Positions 43,216-52,998 of a DNA stretch of 64,000 nt are shown piece by piece. Source of the stretch: Mycobacterium lehmannii (GTDB taxonomy: Bacteria > Actinomycetota > Actinomycetes > Mycobacteriales > Mycobacteriaceae); assembly GCF_002245535.1 (NCBI RefSeq), contig NZ_NKCN01000001.1, positions 186,001 through 250,000 of the forward strand, read 5' to 3'. The notes below the pieces were generated by a model. It made no database searches. It was not told where the DNA came from and was given only the letters and a program-made list of their open reading frames with translations. The stretch's first letter is position 1. Each line of letters opens with the position of its first letter. A program made the position numbers and the translations under genes.

Positions 43216-44631
43216 TCAGTGTCGTCGGGACGGCGGCCACGGCGGCTCGCCGCACAGCGCCAGCAATGCGTTCTCGACGACCTCCGGGAGGGCGGGGTGA
43301 ATCCAGTACTGCCCGCGCGCCATCTCCTGGGCGGGCAGGTCGAACGCCATGCCCTGGATGACCGGCTGGATCAGCGATGACGCCTGATGGCCCATGATGT
43401 GCGCGCCGAGGAGCAGCCCGGTGTCGTCATCGACGATGACTTTGGCGATGCCGGAGGTGTCCTCCATCGCCCACCCGTAGGCGACGTCGGCGTAATCCTG
43501 GATCTTCACCCGAATCCGGAAACCCTGTGCGCGCGCCTCGTTTTCGGTCAACCCGACGCTGGCGATCTGCGGGTCGGTGAACACCGCCGACGGGACATGG
43601 CGGTGGTTGGCAGGCATGAGCGCGTCCGTGTCATCCCAGTCCTGCAGAAGATTGTGTTTGACGACGCGCGCTTCGTGGTTGGCCACATGCTTGAGCTGGA
43701 AGTCCGACGACACGTCGCCGAGCGCGAAAATGCCGCGGGCGGTGGTGCGTTGGTATTCGTCGACGACGACCTGTCCGCTCGCGGTCACCTTCACACCGGC
43801 GTGCTCTGCGTCGAGCAGGTCACCGTTGGGGACGCGACCGGTCGCCACCAGCAGCACGTCGCCGCGCAGTTTCGAGCCGTCGTGACAGGTGACTTCGACG
43901 CCGCCGTCGACCTCGCGGGCGTCGGCCAGCTCGTGATGGTTGCGCACCTCCCACTTCTTGGCGGCGATGTCGGTGAAGCGCATTGCGATGTCGTCGTCGT
44001 GGCCGCGCAGCAGGGTGCTGCCGCGGATCAGCAGCGTGATCCTGCTGCCGAGCGACGAGAAGATGTGGGCGAATTCGCAAGCGACATAACCGCCGCCGAC
44101 GATGATGAGGTGTTCGGGCAGATCGGTGATCCGCATGATCGTGTCGCTGGTGTGGTAGGGCGCACCGCATTCGCTGACCGCGTCGGGCACCACCGCGCGG
44201 GAACCGGCTGCGATCACCACCTGGTCGGCGGTGAACTCGTCCCCGTCGTCGGTGCGCAGCGCGTACCGGCCATCGGGTCGCGTGGGCACAAACCTGGTGT
44301 GGCTGGAGAACACCTGCACATTCGGTGAGGAGCGACGGTAGTTCTCTCCCGCGACGGCCAACGGGTCGATCCGTCCGAACACCCTCGAGACGATGTCGGG
44401 CCACCGCACGGCGTCGATGTGCGCGTCGACGCCGTATCGCGCCGCGTCCCTGACGTTGTCGGCGATGCCTGCCGCGTAGACGAACATCTTCGTCGGGATG
44501 CAACCGACATTGAGACACGTTCCGCCGAACACGCTCTGCTCGCAGATCGCGATCTTCTTGTCGATGTAGCGCTCGTCGAGGATGGAGTTGCCAGAGCCGG
44601 TACCGATGATCGCGATGTCGAAGTGCGTCAT
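43216..44631 (-). CDS. mtr: Mycothione reductase
   Basis: A 471-residue flavoprotein disulfide reductase that reduces mycothiol disulfide with NADPH. FAD motif IIGTGSGNS near the start, redox-active pair Cys39/Cys44 in GGTCLNVGCIPTK, NADPH motif LIIVGGGYVACEFAHIFSSLG, second FAD motif GIFALGDVSSDFQLKHVAN and the C-terminal catalytic His in YWIHPALPEVVENALL. Mycothiol is specific to actinobacteria, which supports the taxonomic call. The start overlaps the end of the upstream hydrolase gene by 4 bp. Confidence 0.95.
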   Translation of the reverse strand: MTHFDIAIIGTGSGNSILDERYIDKKIAICEQSVFGGTCLNVGCIPTKMFVYAAGIADNVRDAARYGVDAHIDAVRWPDIVSRVFGRIDPLAVAGENYRRSSPNVQVFSSHTRFVPTRPDGRYALRTDDGDEFTADQVVIAAGSRAVVPDAVSECGAPYHTSDTIMRITDLPEHLIIVGGGYVACEFAHIFSSLGSRITLLIRGSTLLRGHDDDIAMRFTDIAAKKWEVRNHHELADAREVDGGVEVTCHDGSKLRGDVLLVATGRVPNGDLLDAEHAGVKVTASGQVVVDEYQRTTARGIFALGDVSSDFQLKHVANHEARVVKHNLLQDWDDTDALMPANHRHVPSAVFTDPQIASVGLTENEARAQGFRIRVKIQDYADVAYGWAMEDTSGIAKVIVDDDTGLLLGAHIMGHQASSLIQPVIQGMAFDLPAQEMARGQYWIHPALPEVVENALLALCGEPPWPPSRRH

Positions 44632-45653
44632 GAGGGTCGGCCTCCTGGGGATCGGGTGACGGCGGAGCCGCGCGCGGCCGGGTCGAGGTACCAGTCCAGC
44701 CACAGGTCGAGTTCGCCGTAGGCGGCCCGCCGCGCCTCGGGTACAGATAGGAACACGTCGTGCTTGGCGTCGACGATCGGCACGATCGTGGTCCGGTTGC
44801 CGATGCATCCGGCCCACCGGGCGATCTGTTTGACGTCGAGCACCGCATCCCCGCGCTGGATTGCGTCCGGATCCCGCGCCTCGCGCACGCTGCGGTCCGA
44901 GCGCAGAACGAGGTTGGGCACACCCACGTCGAGACCGCGATGCAGTCTCGCGTGGCCACGGCGGATGGCGGCGATCCAGCCCGTCGTGACGGGAAAGCCG
45001 CCGACGGGCTTCCACCTCAGGTCGTAGTCGAAGTCGCCGTGGTAGTCGCGGTGCAGCGACGAACCGTAGCCGCCCTCGCTCGGCGGGCGCACCACCAGCC
45101 GCTTGGTCACCCGCGAGACGGCGCCCAGCGCGGCGCGCGTCGGTGCGGCCCGAAGGATCGACGGCCCCTGCAGGTCAAGCCACGGGCTGTTCAGCACGAG
45201 GCCGCCGACGCGCTTGCGCCCGGTCCGCCCGCGCCGACGCAACCGGTCCAGCCACAGCGACACGATCAGCCCACCGGCCGAGTGCCCGTACACCAGGACC
45301 TCCGCGGGGGACACCGAACCGATGATGTCGAGTGCGCACTCGAGTTCGACGTCGTAGCGGGCCAGGTCGGTGGTGAAGTGAGGGGTCTGGCCCTCGCGCC
45401 ACGAACGCCCGCATTTGTGCAGGTCGATCGCGTAGAACGCGAATCCGCGACCGGCGAAGTGGTCGGCGAGCTCGGTGTTGAAGAAGTAGTCGGTGAACCC
45501 GTGCACCAACAGCACCGCGCGCGTGGCCGACCGATCCGGTTCACCGCGCCGCACCAGGGTCGCGACGAGCTCGCCCTCCCCGTCCGGGTCTGCGCCGAGG
45601 GCCATCGTGTGTTGCCAGTAGCCCGGCAGCACGTCTGCCTTCCAGTCGGGCAC
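44628..45653 (-). CDS. Alpha/beta hydrolase (serine, Rv2854-like)
   Basis: A 341-residue alpha/beta hydrolase. The oxyanion region LLVHGFTDYFFNTELADHFA, the nucleophile elbow VYGHSAGGLIVSLW and the late VDAKHDVFLSVPEARRAAYG with catalytic His are clear, matching lysophospholipase/monoglyceride-lipase-like proteins. The substrate is unknown. The GTG start (VPDWKADVLPGYW) was preferred because upstream in-frame residues are low-complexity antisense. It overlaps mtr, so the two are co-transcribed, as in M. tuberculosis. The 180-bp gap to divergent mqo contains a possible -10 TAACCT at 45756. Confidence 0.85.
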   Translation of the reverse strand: MPDWKADVLPGYWQHTMALGADPDGEGELVATLVRRGEPDRSATRAVLLVHGFTDYFFNTELADHFAGRGFAFYAIDLHKCGRSWREGQTPHFTTDLARYDVELECALDIIGSVSPAEVLVYGHSAGGLIVSLWLDRLRRRGRTGRKRVGGLVLNSPWLDLQGPSILRAAPTRAALGAVSRVTKRLVVRPPSEGGYGSSLHRDYHGDFDYDLRWKPVGGFPVTTGWIAAIRRGHARLHRGLDVGVPNLVLRSDRSVREARDPDAIQRGDAVLDVKQIARWAGCIGNRTTIVPIVDAKHDVFLSVPEARRAAYGELDLWLDWYLDPAARGSAVTRSPGGRPS

Positions 45654-45833
45654 GACAGCAACGATAGCCGCGACAGCCGGTACCGCTGGGCGAAGCGGCC
45701 CTATGAGGTTCTGCGCGCGGCGATCGCGCGGGGATTGAGAACGCCCTTTGCGGGCTAACCTGATGATCGACCATGGCCGGGGCCGGATCTCACTGGCCGC
45801 GCGGAACACCGAGTCCAGTCGGGGGAACTGAGA

Positions 45834-47333
45834 GTGTCTGACGAACCGAGGAAGACAGACGTCGTGCTCATCGGGGCCGGCATCATGAGCGGAACGTTGG
45901 GCGCGCTGCTGCGACAGCTGGAGCCGGACTGGGACATCACACTGATCGAGCGCCTCGACGCGGCGGCCGCCGAGAGCAGCGATGCGTGGAACAATGCCGG
46001 TACCGGCCACTCGGCGCTGTGCGAGCTGAACTACACCCCGCAAAAGCCCGACGGGTCGATCGACATCTCCAAGGCGGTGCGCGTCAACGAGCAGTTCCAG
46101 GTGACGCGCCAGTTCTGGGCGTACGCGGTGGAAAACGGGTTGATCAGCCATCCGCGCAGCTTCCTCAACCCGATCCCGCATGTGAGTTTCGTGCACGGCG
46201 CGGAAAGCGTGAAGTATCTGCGGCGCCGCTACGACGCGTTGGTGACCAACCCGCTGTTCGCGCGCATGGAGTACATCGACGACGAGGACGAGTTCACCCG
46301 GCGGTTACCGCTGATGGCCGAGAAGCGCGACTTCTCCGAACCGGTCGCGCTCAACTGGACCGAGCAGGGCACCGACGTCGACTTCGGCGCCCTGTCCCGC
46401 CAGCTGCTCGGCTACGTCGCCCAGCGCGGTATGACCACATACTTCGGGCACGAGGTGCGCGATCTGGACCAAAAGTCCGACGGTTCGTGGACCCTGAAAC
46501 TGGTCAATCTGCGCACCGGGCGCACCAGCAAGCTCAAGGCCGGCTTCGTGTTCGTCGGCGCGGGCGGCGGGGCGTTGAACCTGTTGCAGAAGGCAGGCAT
46601 GAAGGAGGCCAAGAACTTCGGCGGCTTCCCGGTCAGCGGCAAGTTTCTGCGCACCGACGTCTCGCGCCTGACCGATGCGCATCAGGCCAAGGTGTACGGC
46701 CAGCCACCGGTGGGTGCGCCGCCGATGTCGGTTCCGCACCTGGACACGCGCGTGATCAACGGCCGGTCCTGGTTGCTGTTCGGGCCGTTCGCCGGCTGGT
46801 CACCGAAATTCCTCAAACAGGGCGACGTCTTGGACCTGCCCGAATCCATCACGCTCAACAACGTCGCATCAATGGTCAACGTCGCGCTCACCCAGTTCGG
46901 ACTGCTCAAGTACCTGGTGGGTCAGCTGATGCTGTCGGACGCCGAGCGAATCGAGGCGCTACGCGAATTCGCGCCCAGCGCAAAGGAATCCGACTGGGAG
47001 CTCAACGTGGCGGGGCAACGGGTCCAGGTCATCTGCGGTAAGAGCGGCAAGGGTGTGCTCGACTTCGGCACCACCGTGCTCACCTCCGGCGACGGCACCA
47101 TCGCCGGGCTGCTCGGCGCTTCCCCGGGAGCCTCGACCGCGGTGCCCGCGATGATCGACGTGCTGCAACGCTGCTTCGCCAAGCGCTATCCGGCGTGGGA
47201 GTCCGAGATCAAGGAGATGGTGCCGTCGCTGGGACACGAGTTGTCCTCCGAGCCTGAGCTGTTCGACGAGGTGTGGTCGCACGGAACGCGGGTCCTGCGT
47301 CTCGACGAGTCCTCGGCGGTGGCTACGGGATGA
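45834..47333 (+). CDS. mqo: Malate:quinone oxidoreductase
   Basis: A 499-residue peripheral membrane FAD enzyme oxidising malate to oxaloacetate with transfer of electrons to menaquinone. The N-terminus [20 protein letters not shown] and then [17 protein letters not shown] are family hallmarks, along with [18 protein letters not shown] and the C-terminal [20 protein letters not shown]. The GTG start has GGGGGAACT upstream. It overlaps the GNAT gene by 4 bp, forming the head of a run mqo-GNAT-chelatase-cobO. Confidence 0.95.
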   Translation: MSDEPRKTDVVLIGAGIMSGTLGALLRQLEPDWDITLIERLDAAAAESSDAWNNAGTGHSALCELNYTPQKPDGSIDISKAVRVNEQFQVTRQFWAYAVENGLISHPRSFLNPIPHVSFVHGAESVKYLRRRYDALVTNPLFARMEYIDDEDEFTRRLPLMAEKRDFSEPVALNWTEQGTDVDFGALSRQLLGYVAQRGMTTYFGHEVRDLDQKSDGSWTLKLVNLRTGRTSKLKAGFVFVGAGGGALNLLQKAGMKEAKNFGGFPVSGKFLRTDVSRLTDAHQAKVYGQPPVGAPPMSVPHLDTRVINGRSWLLFGPFAGWSPKFLKQGDVLDLPESITLNNVASMVNVALTQFGLLKYLVGQLMLSDAERIEALREFAPSAKESDWELNVAGQRVQVICGKSGKGVLDFGTTVLTSGDGTIAGLLGASPGASTAVPAMIDVLQRCFAKRYPAWESEIKEMVPSLGHELSSEPELFDEVWSHGTRVLRLDESSAVATG

Positions 47334-47776
47334 CGGTTGCGCTGCGCCGCAGTTGGTCTCGAGACCTCGACGCCGCAACGCTCTACGAACTGCTCAAGCT
47401 GCGGGTCGAGGTCTTCGTCGTGGAGCAGGCCATTCCGTATCCAGAACTCGACGGCCGCGATCTTCTCGCCGAGACGCGGCACTTCTGGCTGGAAACGTCC
47501 ACCGGTGAGGTGATTTCGACGCTGCGTCTGATGGAGGAGCATCCCGGCGGACAGAAGGGCTTCCGCATCGGCCGGGTGTGCACCAAGCGCGAGGCGCGCG
47601 GGCAGGGGCACAGCACGCGGCTGCTGCAGGCCGCGCTGGCCGAGGTGGGCGACTATCCCTGCCGCATCGACTCCCAGACGTACCTGGCCGATATGTATGT
47701 CCGCCTCGGCTTCGTCCGCGACGGAGAGGAGTTCATGCAGGACGGCATTCCGCACGTCCCTATGCTGAAGCCGTGA
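47330..47776 (+). CDS. ElaA-type GNAT acetyltransferase (Rv2851c-like)
   Basis: A 148-residue GNAT protein of the ElaA group: [20 protein letters not shown] near the N-terminus, the acetyl-CoA loop in [21 protein letters not shown] and the final strands with [21 protein letters not shown]. The substrate is unknown. It overlaps mqo and the chelatase gene by 4 bp on each side, so it is translated as part of the same operon, though a link to cobalamin synthesis is not obvious. Confidence 0.87.
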   Translation: MTVALRRSWSRDLDAATLYELLKLRVEVFVVEQAIPYPELDGRDLLAETRHFWLETSTGEVISTLRLMEEHPGGQKGFRIGRVCTKREARGQGHSTRLLQAALAEVGDYPCRIDSQTYLADMYVRLGFVRDGEEFMQDGIPHVPMLKP

Positions 47777-49629
47777 CCTATCCCTTCAGCGCGATCGTCG
47801 GGCATGACCGTCTGCGGCTGGCGCTGCTGCTGTGCGCGATCCGCCCCGACATCGGAGGGGTGCTGATCCGCGGGGAGAAGGGCACCGCGAAGTCGACGGC
47901 GGTGCGTGGGTTGGCCAAGGTGCTGGAAGCGGCCGCTGCGGCGGACGGGACAACGGGCACCACTGGGCAGCTGGTCGAACTCCCGATAGGCGCCACCGAG
48001 GACCGGGTGGTCGGCTCGCTGGATTTGCAGAAGGTGTTGCGTGACGGTGAGCACGCGTTCTCGCCGGGACTGCTCGCCCGCGCGCACGGCGGTGTGCTCT
48101 ACGTCGACGAGGTGAACCTGCTGCACGACCATCTGGTCGACGTGCTGCTCGACGCCGCGGCGATGGGCCGGGTACACGTCGAGCGCGACGGGGTGTCGCA
48201 CAGTCATGAGGCACGCTTCGTGCTGATCGGCACGATGAATCCCGAAGAGGGCGAACTGCGTCCGCAGCTGCTCGACCGGTTCGGGCTCACCGTCGACGTA
48301 CGGGCGTCGCGCGACGTCGACGTGCGCGTCGAGGTGATCCGACAGCGCATGGCGTATGAGGCCGATCCCGCCGGGTTCGCCCAACGCTACGCCGAAGACG
48401 ACGACGAGCTCGCCCGCCGTGTCGCGGCGGCCCGCGCTTCGGTCGACTCGGTTTCGTTGCCCGACAGCGAATTACGTCGGATCGCGGCGCTGTGCGCGGC
48501 GTTCGACGTCGACGGCATGCGTGCCGACCTGGTCGTCGCGAGGACCGCTGTCGCGCATGCCGCGTGGCGTGGTGCCGACGTGGTGTCCGAGGAGGACATC
48601 CGGGTGGCCGCTGAACTCGCGCTCCCGCACCGCCGACGACGCGACCCGTTCGACGACCCGGGCCTGGATCCCGGCCAACTCGACGACGCGATGGCGCAGG
48701 CTGACGAGGCCACCGACGATAACCCCGAACCCGACCCCGACCCGCCGGGCGGTGGCGCGTCGTCGTCGCCGGAGGGTGCCGGCCGTGATGGGCAACCGTC
48801 ACAACGGAATTCGGAGAGTGCTTCGCGTCCCAGCGCCGCGCCCTCGGCGGTGTTTCGCACTCGCTCGCTGGTGGTGCCCGGTGTGGGGGAGGGCGCGCCG
48901 GGCCGCCGGTCGCGGGCGCGTAACCGCACCGGCAAGACGGTCGCGGCCACGTCTGACGGCCGGACCGGTCACGGTGTGCATGTGTTCGGCACCCTGCTGG
49001 CCGCCGTGGAGAGCCAACGCAGACCCGGAGCGCCCCGGCCGCAACCGGGCGATGTGCGGCGCGCGATCCGGGAGGGCCGGGAGGGGAACCTGGTGATCTT
49101 CGTGGTCGACGCGTCGGGTTCGATGGCTGCGCGCGACCGGATGTCCGCGGTCGGCGGTGCGGCGCTGTCGCTGTTGCGCGACGCCTACCAGCGCCGCGAC
49201 AAGGTCGCCGTGATCACGTTTCGCCAAAGCGACGCGAGAGTCCTGCTGCCCCCGACGTCGTCGGTGCATATCGCCAGCCGGCGTCTGGCCCGCTTCGACA
49301 CCGGCGGTAAGACGCCTCTGGCGGAGGGCTTGTTGGCGGCGCGCGACCTGGTCGTGAGGGAGAAGGCCCGCGACCGCGCCCGGCGCAGCCTCGTGGTGGT
49401 GCTGACCGACGGGCGCGCCACCGGCGGTGCCGACCCGTTGGGACGCACGCGCTCGGCGGCCGCGAGGTTGGTGGCCGAAGGCACCGCCGCTGTCGTTGTC
49501 GACTGCGAAACGTCGTATGTGCGGTTGGGTCTGGCCGCAGAGCTCGCCGAACAACTGGGCGCCCCGGCGGTGCGGCTGGCCCAGCTGCGGGCGGACAGCC
49601 TCACCGACGTCGTCCGCACCGCCGCCTGA
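47773..49629 (+). CDS. Magnesium/cobalt-chelatase ChlI-ChlD fusion (AAA + VWA)
   Basis: A 618-residue fusion. Residues about 1-300 are a ChlI-like AAA ATPase (Walker [18 protein letters not shown]; Walker [21 protein letters not shown]), followed by an acidic/Pro linker ([14 protein letters not shown]) and a VWA domain with MIDAS DASGSM at about residue 447. Bacteria without chlorophyll use such proteins with CobN to insert cobalt into hydrogenobyrinate; the immediate neighbours cobO and cobB support that. CobN itself is not in the window. The GTG start overlaps the GNAT gene by 4 bp. Magnesium chelation is unlikely here. Confidence 0.88.
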   Translation: MTYPFSAIVGHDRLRLALLLCAIRPDIGGVLIRGEKGTAKSTAVRGLAKVLEAAAAADGTTGTTGQLVELPIGATEDRVVGSLDLQKVLRDGEHAFSPGLLARAHGGVLYVDEVNLLHDHLVDVLLDAAAMGRVHVERDGVSHSHEARFVLIGTMNPEEGELRPQLLDRFGLTVDVRASRDVDVRVEVIRQRMAYEADPAGFAQRYAEDDDELARRVAAARASVDSVSLPDSELRRIAALCAAFDVDGMRADLVVARTAVAHAAWRGADVVSEEDIRVAAELALPHRRRRDPFDDPGLDPGQLDDAMAQADEATDDNPEPDPDPPGGGASSSPEGAGRDGQPSQRNSESASRPSAAPSAVFRTRSLVVPGVGEGAPGRRSRARNRTGKTVAATSDGRTGHGVHVFGTLLAAVESQRRPGAPRPQPGDVRRAIREGREGNLVIFVVDASGSMAARDRMSAVGGAALSLLRDAYQRRDKVAVITFRQSDARVLLPPTSSVHIASRRLARFDTGGKTPLAEGLLAARDLVVREKARDRARRSLVVVLTDGRATGGADPLGRTRSAAARLVAEGTAAVVVDCETSYVRLGLAAELAEQLGAPAVRLAQLRADSLTDVVRTAA

Positions 49630-49642
49630 AAGGAAGTTTCGG

Positions 49643-50257
49643 ATGCCTCAGGGCCAGCCGCTGACGGTTCCCGATGACGGGTTGACCACCCGGGCGCGCC
49701 GCAATGCGCCGCTGTTCGCGGTGCACACGGGCGCGGGTAAGGGCAAGTCCACCGCGGCGTTCGGCATGGCGTTGCGCGCGTGGAATCAAGGCTTTGACAT
49801 CGCGGTGTTCCAGTTCGTCAAGAGCGCCAAGTGGAAGGTCGGCGAGGAAGCGGCCTTCCGCGAACTCGGCAAGTTGCACGACGAGCACGGCGTCGGGGGA
49901 CCGGTGCAGTGGCACAAGATGGGCTCGGGGTGGTCCTGGTCGCGCAAACACGGCGACGAGGTCGACCACGCCGCGGCGGCGGCCGACGGCTGGGCCGAGA
50001 TCGCGCGGCGGCTCGCCGACGAACGGCACGACTTCTATGTGCTCGACGAGTTCACCTATCCGCTGAAGTGGGGCTGGATCGACGTGGACGAGGTCGTCGA
50101 GACGATCCGGTCGCGACCCGGAATGCAGCACGTCGTCATCACCGGTCGCGACGCCCCCCAGCAGTTGCTCGATGCCGCGGATCTGGTCACCGAGATGACC
50201 AAGGTCAAGCACCCGATGGATGTCGGGCGCAAAGGTCAGAAGGGCATCGAGTGGTGA
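49643..50257 (+). CDS. cobO: Cob(I)yrinic acid a,c-diamide adenosyltransferase
   Basis: A 204-residue ATP:corrinoid adenosyltransferase of the CobA/CobO type. The P-loop is HTGAGKGKSTAAFGMALRAW (residues about 28-47); further motifs are VFQFVKSAKWKVGE, FYVLDEFTYPLKWGW and VVITGRDAPQQLLDAADLVTEM. It attaches the 5'-deoxyadenosyl group to the corrin cobalt. AAAGGAAG precedes the ATG by 9 bp. It follows the chelatase by 13 bp; a 60-bp palindrome separates it from cobB. Confidence 0.94.
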   Translation: MPQGQPLTVPDDGLTTRARRNAPLFAVHTGAGKGKSTAAFGMALRAWNQGFDIAVFQFVKSAKWKVGEEAAFRELGKLHDEHGVGGPVQWHKMGSGWSWSRKHGDEVDHAAAAADGWAEIARRLADERHDFYVLDEFTYPLKWGWIDVDEVVETIRSRPGMQHVVITGRDAPQQLLDAADLVTEMTKVKHPMDVGRKGQKGIEW

Positions 50258-50269
50258 CGCTCGATCGGC

Positions 50270-50329
50270 GCGAGCGACCGCGAAATGACACCATTCGCGG
50301 TGTGGCGGCGTGCAAACACGGTCGCTCGC
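50270..50329. repeat. 60-bp intergenic palindromic element, copy C
   Basis: The terminal arms GCGAGCGACCGCG and CACGGTCGCTCGC pair at 12 of 13 positions; inside, ACACC-N6-GGTGT forms a small second stem. It has the same length (60 bp) and terminal GCGAGCG/CGCTCGC as copies A and B; its reverse complement also shares a CCGTGT-like stretch with copy A. It lies between two co-directional cobalamin genes, so as a terminator it would uncouple them; alternatively it could stabilise mRNA ends. Confidence 0.62.
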
Positions 50330-50360
50330 CACTGGTGGGTGGGCCCAGGCGGGAGGTGGG

Positions 50361-51764
50361 GTGAGCAGGGCGACGCCTGCGGTGGTCATCGCCGCACCCG
50401 CGTCGGGTAGCGGAAAGACCACCGTGGCAACGGGTTTGATGGGGGCGCTGCGGCGGGCGGGGCGGGCGGTCGCGCCGTTCAAGGTCGGCCCCGACTACAT
50501 CGACCCCGGCTATCACGCGCTGGCCTCGCTCCGGCCCGGCCGCAACCTCGATCCCGTCCTGACGGGGGAGCAGCTGATCGGCCCGCTGTACCGGCACGGC
50601 AGCGCCCGAGCCGACATCGCGGTCATCGAAGGCGTGATGGGCCTGTTCGACGGCCGCATCACCGAGGAGTCGCGCGGCAATGCGTTCGGATCCACCGCAC
50701 ATGTCGCCGCTCTGTTGGGCGCGCCGGTCGTCATCGTCGTCGATTCCCGCGGACAGAGTCACAGCATCGCCGCGCTGCTGCACGGCTTTTCGACGTTCGA
50801 CTCCTCGGTTCGCGTCGCCGGGGTGATCCTCAACCGCGTCGGCTCGCTGCGTCACGAGGAGGTGCTGCGCCAAGCCTGTGAACACGCCGGCATCCCGGTC
50901 TTGGGTGCGATTCCCCGATGCGACGAAATATCTGTCCCCTCACGGCATCTGGGGCTGGTCACCGCGGTCGAACACGGGGACAGGGCGCGCGAGGCGGTGG
51001 AGGCGATGACCGCGCTCGTCGGCCGCCACGTCGACCTGGTCGGGATCGCCGCGCTGGCCGACAGCCGAGTCATGGACGACCCCTGGGACGCCGAGGAGGT
51101 GACCCCCGTCGGCGGAACCGCCACAGTGGCGCTGGCGTCGGGCAGGGCGTTCAGCTTCGGCTACGCCGAACACCGCGAATTGCTCACCGCCGCGGGCGCC
51201 GAAGTCGTCGAGTTCGACCCGCTGACCGACACGCTGCCGTCGGGCACCGACGCCCTCGTCGTCCCCGGCGGTTTCCCGGAGGAGTTCGTCGCCGAACTCT
51301 CGGCCAACGACGTCGCACGCACGCAGATCAGACAACTGGCGGCGTCGGGGGCCCCCGTGCACGCCGAATGCGCGGGCCTGACATATCTCGTCGACGACCT
51401 CGACGGTCACCCGATGTGTGGGGTGATCTCCGGCTCGGCGACGTTCACCGAACGCCTCACACTCGGCTACCGCGAAGCCGTCGTGGTGACCGACTCGCCG
51501 TTGCACTCGATCGGTGACCGGATGATGGGACACGAATTTCACCGCACCGCAGTCACTTTCAAAGACGACTACGCCCCCGCGTGGATCTTAACCGGCCACG
51601 CCGGCGGTCGCAGGAGGGACGGTGTGGTGGACGGGGCCGTGCATGCGGGCTACCTGCACACCCACCCCGCCGCGCACCCGCGGGCGATCAGCCGCTTCGT
51701 GGCGGTGGCCGCAGCCTCTAAGCTCGCGCCGATGAGCTCGCGCGAACAGGATCCAGATCAGTGA
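50361..51764 (+). CDS. cobB: Cobyrinic/hydrogenobyrinic acid a,c-diamide synthase
   Basis: A 467-residue glutamine-dependent amidase. The ATP domain starts VVIAAPASGSGKTTVATGLM (P-loop about 13-20) and contains FKVGPDYIDPGYH and VIEGVMGLFDG. The glutaminase half has its Cys in VHAECAGLTYLVDDL (about residue 336) and His in the late YLHTHPAAHP. It amidates the a and c carboxylates of the corrin ring. The GTG start follows GGGAGGTGGG directly. It overlaps cysG by 4 bp. Confidence 0.94.
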   Translation: MSRATPAVVIAAPASGSGKTTVATGLMGALRRAGRAVAPFKVGPDYIDPGYHALASLRPGRNLDPVLTGEQLIGPLYRHGSARADIAVIEGVMGLFDGRITEESRGNAFGSTAHVAALLGAPVVIVVDSRGQSHSIAALLHGFSTFDSSVRVAGVILNRVGSLRHEEVLRQACEHAGIPVLGAIPRCDEISVPSRHLGLVTAVEHGDRAREAVEAMTALVGRHVDLVGIAALADSRVMDDPWDAEEVTPVGGTATVALASGRAFSFGYAEHRELLTAAGAEVVEFDPLTDTLPSGTDALVVPGGFPEEFVAELSANDVARTQIRQLAASGAPVHAECAGLTYLVDDLDGHPMCGVISGSATFTERLTLGYREAVVVTDSPLHSIGDRMMGHEFHRTAVTFKDDYAPAWILTGHAGGRRRDGVVDGAVHAGYLHTHPAAHPRAISRFVAVAAASKLAPMSSREQDPDQ

Positions 51765-52966
51765 CCGAGGACGCCTATCTGGTCGGCCTGCGCCTGACCG
51801 GCAGGAAAGTCGTCGTCGTCGGCGGCGGCAGTGTGGCGCAGCGCCGCTTGCCGCTTCTGGTGGCCAACGGCGCCGACGTGGTCGTGATCGCGCCCGAGGC
51901 CACGCCCGTGGTCGAAGCGATGAGTGGAATCACGCTGCAGCTGCGCGAGTTCGAGCCGGGCGACCTCGAGGGCGCCTGGTACGCGATCGCGGCCACCGAC
52001 GACCCGGCCGTCAACGCCGCCGTCGTCGCCGAGGCCGAGGATCGCCACATCTTCTGTGTGCGCGCGGACGTGGCCGTCGAGGGCACGGCCGTCACACCGG
52101 CATCGTTCGAGTACGAGGGGCTGTCGGTCGGTGTGCTCGCCGGCGGTGAGCACCGCCGGTCGGCGGCGATCAGGTCGGCGATCCACGAGGCCATGCAGCG
52201 CGGGCTCATCGCACCGGACAGCTCGGCGACCGCCGACGTCGTACGCGGCGGCGTGGCGCTCGTGGGCGGGGGGCCGGGCGACCCCGAGTTGATCACCGTT
52301 CGCGGGCGCCGGCTGTTGGCGCACGCCGACGTCGTCGTCGCCGATCGGCTCGCACCGCAGGAACTGCTGGCCGAGATGCCGCCGCATGTCGAGGTCATCG
52401 ACGCGTCGAAGATTCCCTACGGCCGGGCCATGGCACAGGACGCGATCAACGGCCTGCTGATCGACCGCGCGAAAGCGGGCAAGTTCGTCGTGCGGCTCAA
52501 GGGCGGCGACCCGTTCGTGTTCGCCCGCGGATATGAAGAGGTGCTGGCGTGCGCCGAGGCCGGTATCCCGGTCACCGTCGTACCCGGTGTGACCAGTGCC
52601 ATAGGGGTTCCCGCGCTCGCGGGTGTGCCCGTCACCCACCGGCACGTCACGCACGAATTCGTGGTGGTCAGTGGGCATGTCGCGCCCGGGCATCCCGAAT
52701 CGTTAGTGAATTGGAATGCCTTAGCCGCGCTCTCGGGCACCATCGTGTTGCTGATGGCGGTCGAACGCATCGAACTGTTCGCCGAGGCTCTGCTGGAAGG
52801 CGGACGACCTGCGGATACGCCAGTACTGGTGGTTCAGCACGGCACCACCGCCGCACAGCGGACTTTGCGCGCGACGCTCGCCGATGTCGCAGAACGCATC
52901 CGGGAGGACGGAATTCGGCCTCCTGCAATCATCGTTATCGGGCCCGTGGCCGCCTTCGCCGGTTAA
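51761..52966 (+). CDS. cysG: Siroheme synthase / uroporphyrinogen-III C-methyltransferase fusion
   Basis: A 401-residue bifunctional protein. The N-terminal third is a precorrin-2 dehydrogenase/ferrochelatase-like domain (KVVVVGGGSVAQRRLPLLV; FCVRADVAVEGTAVTPASFE); the C-terminal part is a SUMT methylase (VALVGGGPGDPELITVRGRR; RLKGGDPFVFARGYEEVLAC; VVPGVTSAIGVPALAGVPVTHR). It converts uroporphyrinogen III to precorrin-2 and on to sirohydrochlorin, feeding both cobalamin and siroheme. The start overlaps the cobB stop, so it is in the cobalamin operon. Confidence 0.94.
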   Translation: MTEDAYLVGLRLTGRKVVVVGGGSVAQRRLPLLVANGADVVVIAPEATPVVEAMSGITLQLREFEPGDLEGAWYAIAATDDPAVNAAVVAEAEDRHIFCVRADVAVEGTAVTPASFEYEGLSVGVLAGGEHRRSAAIRSAIHEAMQRGLIAPDSSATADVVRGGVALVGGGPGDPELITVRGRRLLAHADVVVADRLAPQELLAEMPPHVEVIDASKIPYGRAMAQDAINGLLIDRAKAGKFVVRLKGGDPFVFARGYEEVLACAEAGIPVTVVPGVTSAIGVPALAGVPVTHRHVTHEFVVVSGHVAPGHPESLVNWNALAALSGTIVLLMAVERIELFAEALLEGGRPADTPVLVVQHGTTAAQRTLRATLADVAERIREDGIRPPAIIVIGPVAAFAG

Positions 52967-52998
52967 AGGGATCTTAAGATTACTGTAAGGTAACCCCC

